64,000 nt of DNA from Nitrospira sp. (GTDB taxonomy: Bacteria; Nitrospirota; Nitrospiria; Nitrospirales; Nitrospiraceae): the NCBI GenBank assembly GCA_037045225.1, contig JBAOHZ010000009.1:1674001-1738000 (forward strand), in the 5' to 3' direction. Both the position numbers and the translations under genes were made by a program. Positions 58,837 to 64,000 of the stretch are shown piece by piece. How positions within the stretch are numbered: position 1 is the first letter of the stretch; each line of letters starts with the position of its first letter. Under the pieces are notes generated by a model. The model saw only the letters and a list, made by a program, of their open reading frames with translations. It did not search any database and was not told the origin of the DNA.

Positions 58837-60399
58837 TCACCGAAGTTTCAGAATATTCAACATGTTTTGCGCCCACGAATCGAAGGGCGGAGTGTAGCAT
58901 AGCGATTTCGCATCCACAAGCATTTGTTCCACCGCTGAAAAACGCCCACGAATCGATGCAATAAGTAGCTGATTTGGTTGGATTTTCATGTTCTCTTCGA
59001 TCATCCCAAGGCACCCGTCGATGACGGCATTGGCGAGTCCCAGCCCCATCTTCAGATCCGGCTGAAGCTCCGGTTTCGCTTGTGCCAAGAGACCACGTAG
59101 GAGCGGGATGAGCTCACAAGACACCTTCACAATTTCCAGCGGCTTTTCGATCGCCCCCAGCAAGTTCAACGAGAGTTGGAGCGGACGATCCGGATGGGTG
59201 ATCGGAAGTTTTCTCGCCTGCAGCACCTGTGCATAGGCCTCTCGATCCGCTTCCGCTAGTTCGTGAAGGCGCGTGCGAATCTCAGCCAAGCGCGCCCCAA
59301 CCGCGTGCGCACGATTCAGCTTGGCCACCATCATTCCCAACCCGGCCGCGAACGCCGCCGACTCAGCCCCCACGCTGCCCCCGGTCACCCCTTGAGATTC
59401 TGCCGCCTTCCCCGCCGCCACCCCGGTTTTCGTCGACACAGGCGATACCTCTTTGGATGGCTGCGACAGGCCCAGCCGCCCCATCGCCTCTCGGGATTCG
59501 GGGCGGTCCAATCGCGCCTCAAGCACCTGTCGCCCGTCGAATTGCGTGAGACAGAGCGTCTGCTGCGCCGTCTCCATGAGGGCCTGCTCTGGAACCAATC
59601 CGACGATCTCCGTGCCGGCCACTTCCACACCACGAGCCGTCGCTTCATGCTGCACCGCCGCAAACACGACATGGAGCGGGGTCTCTTCATGGTTCGTCAG
59701 ATTCATCGATACTTGCACGAGTTGTTGGCTCGTCAGCTCCACACCGATCGCTTTGACGAACGGCAGCCCGCCACTCGACTGACGGACCGACTTGGCAATG
59801 GCCTTGGCAACCGAAAGATCGCGACTCTTCAAATTCACATTGAACGCAATCAGCGGCCACCGTGCTCCCACCACTGTGGCCCCGGCTGTCTGGTGCAGAT
59901 GCGTCGGGCCGAAGTCCGGCGCCCACGCAGGATCGCTGGCCATCCGGTCGGCCAGTCCCTTCAATCCACCCTTCCGAATCCACTCCAACTGTATCCGCTC
60001 GGCGGTGGTCGCCGCCTGTTCATACAAGAACACCGGAATCTTGAGCTCATTCCCGATACGCTGGCCGACCATGCGAGCCAGTTGCACACACTCCTGCATA
60101 CTGACGCCACGAATCGGTACGAACGGGATGACATCCGTCGCCCCGACGCGCGGATGTTCGCCGTGATGGGTTCGAAGATCGATCAACTGGGAAGCCCGTC
60201 GCACCATCTGAAAGGCCACCTCAGCCACGGCGTAGGGCCGACCGGCGAAGGTCACCACGGCCCGGTGATGGTCCGGGTCCTTCGTGTAATCCAGCAGGAC
60301 AGCACCGGGCACTGAGCGGACCACTCCCGCTAACGCGTCGACGATTTCGGCGTTCCGTCCCTCGCTGAAATTCGGGACACATTCAACAACCTGGCTCAC
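58837..60399 (-). CDS. ftcD: Glutamate formimidoyltransferase / formimidoyltetrahydrofolate cyclodeaminase
   Basis: The product (about 520 residues) joins an N-terminal formiminotransferase (VVECVPNFSEGRNAEIVDAL, DYTKDPDHHRAVVTFAGRPY, HHGEHPRVGATDVIPFVPIR) with a C-terminal cyclodeaminase (SQGVTGGSVGAESAAFAAGL, MMVAKLNRAHAVG). The fused enzyme moves formimino groups from formiminoglutamate to folate. No hut gene is nearby. The GTG at 60399 has AGAGGG upstream; a TTG at 60420 is also in frame. The C-terminal 40 residues extend past the usual end. Confidence 0.92.
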   Translation of the reverse strand: MSQVVECVPNFSEGRNAEIVDALAGVVRSVPGAVLLDYTKDPDHHRAVVTFAGRPYAVAEVAFQMVRRASQLIDLRTHHGEHPRVGATDVIPFVPIRGVSMQECVQLARMVGQRIGNELKIPVFLYEQAATTAERIQLEWIRKGGLKGLADRMASDPAWAPDFGPTHLHQTAGATVVGARWPLIAFNVNLKSRDLSVAKAIAKSVRQSSGGLPFVKAIGVELTSQQLVQVSMNLTNHEETPLHVVFAAVQHEATARGVEVAGTEIVGLVPEQALMETAQQTLCLTQFDGRQVLEARLDRPESREAMGRLGLSQPSKEVSPVSTKTGVAAGKAAESQGVTGGSVGAESAAFAAGLGMMVAKLNRAHAVGARLAEIRTRLHELAEADREAYAQVLQARKLPITHPDRPLQLSLNLLGAIEKPLEIVKVSCELIPLLRGLLAQAKPELQPDLKMGLGLANAVIDGCLGMIEENMKIQPNQLLIASIRGRFSAVEQMLVDAKSLCYTPPFDSWAQNMLNILKLR

Positions 60400-60457
60400 A
60401 ACGTTCCCTCTCTCACCCAACCCGGCCCGCCCCGGTCCGTCCTGGAAGGCTGAGGCA

Positions 60458-60494
60458 ATAAAAAAGCCGGAGGCTGGTAACCATGCCCTCCGGC
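60458..60494 (-). terminator. Rho-independent terminator of the dsrE-tusA operon
   Basis: On the minus strand GCCGGAGG (60487-60494) pairs with CCTCCGGC (60466-60473) across a 13-nt loop and is followed by TTTTTT. Confidence 0.9.
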
Positions 60495-60538
60495 GTTACT
60501 CACATGGTGGCCCCGCGGCCGCGCGCTTGTCGCCGCCC

Positions 60539-60784
60539 CTACTTGGTCTTCTTGACGAAGGCCTTATAGATCCGCTTGGACGCACTCTGTTCCTCTTCGA
60601 GCCCCACCATTTCGTGGCCGGTCGTCTCACACCAGGCCGGCATATCCTTTTTGATGCCTTCATCGTCCGACACGATTTCCAGCACCTGCCCCATCGTGAG
60701 TTCCTTGATCTTCTTCGAGGTCAAAATAATCGGCATCGGGCAAAAATACCCGAGCGTATCGAGTTTCACATCAGCCTGCATCAT
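60539..60784 (-). CDS. TusA-family sulfur carrier
   Basis: The 81-residue protein contains the TusA motif DTLGYFCPMPIILTSKKIKE with the CPxP cysteine. It would carry persulfide to sulfur-using enzymes. A second Cys (AWCETTGHEM) is typical. It lies 21 bp after the DsrE-like gene, and a terminator follows it. Confidence 0.94.
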   Translation of the reverse strand: MMQADVKLDTLGYFCPMPIILTSKKIKELTMGQVLEIVSDDEGIKKDMPAWCETTGHEMVGLEEEQSASKRIYKAFVKKTK

Positions 60785-60805
60785 GCCGCCCCCTCAGCCC
60801 CTTGC

Positions 60806-61336
60806 TTATATGAACAGATTGACACTGCCCTGCTTGGCTTCGGCCAAATAGGTGGTCACCCCGGCGAATTGGTCGATTCCGTCGATCAACGTATCTTTCG
60901 TAATGCCCATCAATCCCATGGACGTCGTGCAGGCAATGAAGCGAACATCAAGGTCCAGCGCCATCTGCATCAACTCCGGCACGCCCGGCATACGATTCTG
61001 CTTCATCACCACCTGCATCATCTTCGTACCCAACCCCCAGAAATGAAAACGCGAGAGGGGCAACGTATCGGCTCCACCCTTGTTGAGGAACCCGAACATC
61101 CGACGCAGCAAGTCAGACGCTGAACTACTCGCGCCTTTCTTCCTGATCGTATTGAGGCCCCAGAACGTAAAAAATATCGTCACCTGCATCCCCATGGCTG
61201 CTGCGCCGGTGGCAATGATGAACGCAGCCATGGCCTTATCGAGATCTCCGCTGAGGAGCACGATCGTGACCCGATCCGTCTTCGACTCGCGAAGTTCCGC
61301 CAGCGCAGCCGTCGGCTCGATTTGTGCGGTTGTCAT
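60806..61336 (-). CDS. DsrE/DsrF/DrsH-like sulfur-relay protein
   Basis: The 176-residue protein has TDRVTIVLLSGDLDKAMAAF, GAAAMGMQVTIFFTFWGLNT and LDVRFIACTTSMGLMGITKD with the conserved Cys, ending in NLFI. It belongs to the DsrE-like (DrsH) branch, usually next to TusA. It would take part in persulfide transfer. The ATG at 61336 has GAGGT upstream. The operon is driven by the promoter at 61391-61420. Confidence 0.9.
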   Translation of the reverse strand: MTTAQIEPTAALAELRESKTDRVTIVLLSGDLDKAMAAFIIATGAAAMGMQVTIFFTFWGLNTIRKKGASSSASDLLRRMFGFLNKGGADTLPLSRFHFWGLGTKMMQVVMKQNRMPGVPELMQMALDLDVRFIACTTSMGLMGITKDTLIDGIDQFAGVTTYLAEAKQGSVNLFI

Positions 61337-61390
61337 GAGGGCACCTCGTCTCTCGGGGTAGGGATATGGAGTCACCTGCGATGGAAATTA

Positions 61391-61420
61391 ACTATAGTCT
61401 GCGCTTCTTTTTCTTGTCAA
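61391..61420 (-). promoter_or_regulatory. Sigma-70 promoter of the dsrE-tusA operon
   Basis: Perfect TTGACA (61415-61420), 18 bp, TATAGT (61391-61396) on the minus strand. The start site would be about 50 nt before the DsrE-like ATG. Confidence 0.8.
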
Positions 61421-61506
61421 GAAATGGGCGGTCAAATAGGCAGTCAGAAGCGGGGGGGCGATCCAGATCGTGCCGTCTGCAGCCTTCGCCCTATGCCGCC
61501 GGTTGC

Positions 61507-61535
61507 TTGACCTGTTGCAGGCCCGCCGTTATAGT
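61507..61535 (+). promoter_or_regulatory. Sigma-70 promoter of the Rieske oxygenase gene
   Basis: TTGACC (61507-61512), 17 bp, TATAGT (61530-61535). It is divergent from the dsrE promoter, with 87 bp between the two -35 boxes. Confidence 0.75.
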
Positions 61536-61591
61536 CCATTCGGTGACAAACGATCTCACTCAGCGAGACAAATCTGGCCACTGCCTTACTT

Positions 61592-62680
61592 ATGAGCACA
61601 GACCTCATCACCGAACTCAAACCAAGTAAGAGCGCCCCGCTCTTCGGTTTCTGGTACCCAGCCAGCACGAGCACATCTCTGGCTGTCGGCCAAATGCAAC
61701 CGCATGTGATGTTAGGACACCCGATTCTCATCTGCCGCGACAAGCACGGCAAGGTGGCGGCAATACGCGACATTTGCCCACATCGCGGCATGCCGCTCTC
61801 GTTCGGACACTTTGATGGAGAGCGTGTCGAGTGCGCCTATCACGGATGGCAGTTCGACACCTGCGGCCGCTGCCGCCATATTCCGGCACTCGTGGAAGGA
61901 TCCCCGTTACAACCCGACAAGATCGGCATCACATCCTATCCCTGCCAGGATCAGGATGGGTACATCTGGGTGTTTCTCCCCGATCCACAGCAGCCGAAAC
62001 AACCGGTTCCGGCACTCCCACGCCTCCCGTTGCCGTCCGAGCCCTATCGCATGATCCAGATCTCGACGATTTTAGACTGCACGATCGACGACGGCATCGT
62101 TGGCCTCATGGACCCGGCCCACGGCCCCTTCGTACATCAGAGTTCCTGGTGGCGGACCAAAGCCAGCATGCACGACAAAGCCAAGACCTTCGAGCCGATC
62201 CCCAATGGGTTCCGCATGGTTCCACATGCCCCCTCGAAGAACAGCGGGCCCTATAAGCTCCTCAACCGACTCTACGGCGGGCCCTTAACGACGACCATCG
62301 ACTTCGTGCTCCCCAACCAACGCTTCGAGTTTGTGCAATGCGGCTCAATGTACGTCTCTTCGCGCGCCACGGTCACGCCCATCGGCGAGCAGCAATGCCG
62401 GATCGATTTTGCCGCCGCCTGGAACCTCCTCCCCTGGCTGCCCTTTGCCAAGCCCCTGTTCCGTTATTTTGCCAACATCTTCATGAAGCAGGACAAGCAA
62501 GCCATGGAGCGGCAAGCGGTGGGACTGAAATACAAACCGTCGCTCATGCTGATCGATGACGCTGATACGCCCGCCAAGTGGTACTACAAACTAAAGGCCG
62601 CCCATCTCACCGCCATCCAAACCGGACGTCCCTTAGACCATCCGCTGAAAGACCGCGTGACGCTTCGCTGGAGAAGTTAG
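61592..62680 (+). CDS. Rieske non-heme iron oxygenase
   Basis: The 362-residue protein has a Rieske centre (ICPHRGMPLSFGHFDGERVE then CAYHGWQFDTCGRC) and a C-terminal catalytic domain. The mononuclear iron region is GLMDPAHGPFVHQ, with two His candidates. It resembles the PaO/vanillate-demethylase-like alpha subunits. Substrate unknown. There is no Shine-Dalgarno sequence before the ATG. The ferredoxin at 32521-32838 or another reductase could supply electrons. Confidence 0.9.
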   Translation: MSTDLITELKPSKSAPLFGFWYPASTSTSLAVGQMQPHVMLGHPILICRDKHGKVAAIRDICPHRGMPLSFGHFDGERVECAYHGWQFDTCGRCRHIPALVEGSPLQPDKIGITSYPCQDQDGYIWVFLPDPQQPKQPVPALPRLPLPSEPYRMIQISTILDCTIDDGIVGLMDPAHGPFVHQSSWWRTKASMHDKAKTFEPIPNGFRMVPHAPSKNSGPYKLLNRLYGGPLTTTIDFVLPNQRFEFVQCGSMYVSSRATVTPIGEQQCRIDFAAAWNLLPWLPFAKPLFRYFANIFMKQDKQAMERQAVGLKYKPSLMLIDDADTPAKWYYKLKAAHLTAIQTGRPLDHPLKDRVTLRWRS

Positions 62681-62689
62681 CCGACAGCG

Positions 62690-64000
62690 CTAGTTGAGCT
62701 GGTGACTCGTGCCGTGATTGGGCTCATTTAAGAGCGCCATGGCGCGACGAATCTGGTCGCGGGATCCGAGCAACGTGACGACGTCTCCGGCTTGCAACCG
62801 CACGGTTTCAGCCGGATTCGACTGGGTGACCTGGCTGCGAGTCCAGGCGATCACCGACGCTCCGGTCCGCGGGCGAATGGACAATTCCGTCAACGACTTT
62901 CCCACCGCCGGAGCCTCGTCATCGATTCGGCACGTTTCCACCTCGACATCGGTCAACGTGCCTCCGCGGAGATGATGCGCCAACTCCGGCATCTCGCTCC
63001 GACGCAGCAACGCATACCCTTCTCGCCGGATTTGCTCCGCTTTTCGCGCCACAAATTCCTGCGGCAAACTGTAGGTACGCAGCACCAGGGCAAAGATTTC
63101 GATCGACGTCTCGAACTCTTCCGGAACCACATCATCCGCACCCAATTGATGCAATTCTTCCAATTCCCGCAAATATCGCGTTCGCACGACGATGTGGAGC
63201 TTTGGATTCAATCCTTTGGCCACTTTCACCGTTCTCCGAGCCGTGAACGGATCGGACAAGGCCACGACCAGCACTTTGGCATCGTCGATTTTCATATGCC
63301 GAAGCACATTGGCGTTCGACCCGTCGCCGTAGTAGATCGGCACGCCATGACGCGCCTCGCGGCGCACCGTTTCGCCGTCCAGATCGAGCGCTACGTGAGG
63401 GATCTCCGTTTCGCTCAAGACGCGGGCGAGGTTTCGACCATTGAGCCCGTATCCCACAATAATCACATGGTCCTTGATCCGGATCTGGGAACTCTCCGTG
63501 TGTTCCACGTGGGCGGCGGTGCGGGCCGGCATCCAGCCACGGACGCGTTGCATCGCTTCGATTCGCCGCCCCAGATGGGGCGCCCATTGCATCAAGAACG
63601 GCGTCACCACCATGGTCAACACCGACACCGCCAGAAACATTTGATACTGGTCCCCGGTGAACAAGCCGGCATCCTGCCCCTGTTGTGCCAGGATAAAACT
63701 AAACTCCCCGACTTGCGCAAGCGCCACCCCGACAAGCACCGATGACCTGGGCGGAGCCCCAGCCGCCACCATCGCCCCGCTCCCGGTGATCAGTTTTCCT
63801 ACAATGACGGCCAACAACAGGCCTAACACAATGAAGGGATGCGCCAGCACCACCCGCAAGTCCATCAACACGCCGATCGATACGAAAAACAGGCTATTGA
63901 AACTGTCACGGAACGGCAGGACCTCGGCCAACGCCTGATGGCTGTATTCGGATTCCGAAATGACCAATCCGGCAATAAACGCACCGAGCGCGAGCGAGAG
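62690..64000 (-). CDS. Kef-type cation/proton antiporter with RCK domains, C-terminal part
   Basis: The gene runs off the right edge; 436 codons are inside. The first part has CPA2 membrane segments (LSLALGAFIAG, PFRDSFNSLFFVSIGVLMDL, RSSVLVGVALAQVGEFSFIL). It is followed by a TrkA-N domain (DHVIIVGYGLNGRNLARVLS, VPIYYGDGSNANVLRHMKID) and a TrkA-C domain (LTDVEVETCRIDDEAPAVGK). It exports K+ (or Na+) in exchange for H+ and is controlled by nucleotide binding. Confidence 0.93.
   Translation of the reverse strand, partial: LSLALGAFIAGLVISESEYSHQALAEVLPFRDSFNSLFFVSIGVLMDLRVVLAHPFIVLGLLLAVIVGKLITGSGAMVAAGAPPRSSVLVGVALAQVGEFSFILAQQGQDAGLFTGDQYQMFLAVSVLTMVVTPFLMQWAPHLGRRIEAMQRVRGWMPARTAAHVEHTESSQIRIKDHVIIVGYGLNGRNLARVLSETEIPHVALDLDGETVRREARHGVPIYYGDGSNANVLRHMKIDDAKVLVVALSDPFTARRTVKVAKGLNPKLHIVVRTRYLRELEELHQLGADDVVPEEFETSIEIFALVLRTYSLPQEFVARKAEQIRREGYALLRRSEMPELAHHLRGGTLTDVEVETCRIDDEAPAVGKSLTELSIRPRTGASVIAWTRSQVTQSNPAETVRLQAGDVVTLLGSRDQIRRAMALLNEPNHGTSHQLN

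Overview
The window is about 64 kb of compact bacterial chromosome with a high G+C content and mostly minus-strand housekeeping operons. Gene content and protein style (tandem HEAT-repeat proteins, small lineage-type secreted proteins, TusA/DsrE sulfur-relay proteins, a cupredoxin resembling nitrosocyanin, an IHF-MerR-tRNA-Pro block) suggest a Nitrospirota member, probably Nitrospira-like. That is an inference from family resemblance; no rRNA gene or nitrite oxidoreductase is present to prove it.

Region 1 (1-13.4 kb) holds the start of a prepilin peptidase gene, a small LuxR-type regulator, the minus-strand group surE-dedA-cysS-rlmB, and an ihfA-MerR-tRNA-Pro(GGG) unit. It ends with an amino-acid operon, aminotransferase-hom-thrC-PGM-like enzyme-lysC-cimA, which has a clear sigma-70 promoter. 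The PGM-like enzyme probably supplies the homoserine kinase step. Region 2 (13.6-19.6 kb) runs on the plus strand: pdxJ, nnrED, tsaE, a LapA-like membrane protein and mutS, closed by a bidirectional terminator.

Region 3 (19.6-34 kb) starts with two secreted proteins of unknown function. The classic translation operon follows: rimP-nusA-infB-DUF503-rbfA-truB-rpsO-pnp and a coupled M16 peptidase. Next comes a four-gene operon (DUF192, Rieske ferredoxin, chagasin-like inhibitor, D-amino-acid transaminase) and a 2[4Fe-4S] ferredoxin. Region 4 (34-47.7 kb) has a nitrosocyanin-like cupredoxin, a membrane spermidine-synthase-like protein, a CBS protein and UDP-glucose dehydrogenase. It continues with a six-gene minus-strand cluster: a degenerate alkaline-phosphatase-superfamily protein, a secreted protein and four HEAT-repeat proteins. 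Two secreted proteins with a coiled-coil or Pro-rich character end this region.

Region 5 (47.8-51.3 kb) looks accessory. It contains a hydrolase-like gene without an obvious nucleophile, whose last 155 bp are duplicated 1,075 bp downstream. The duplication brackets a small-protein/nucleotidyltransferase pair. An alpha/beta hydrolase and a frameshifted IS3-type transposase end follow. Region 6 (51.3-64 kb) returns to housekeeping: a metallopeptidase, polA (apparently without proofreading residues), an orphan tRNA 3' end, small membrane and secreted proteins, DsrE, an outer-membrane protein behind repeated operator-like half-sites, mscS, nth, rpsU, ftcD, a tusA/dsrE operon divergent from a Rieske oxygenase, and the 3' part of a Kef-type antiporter gene.
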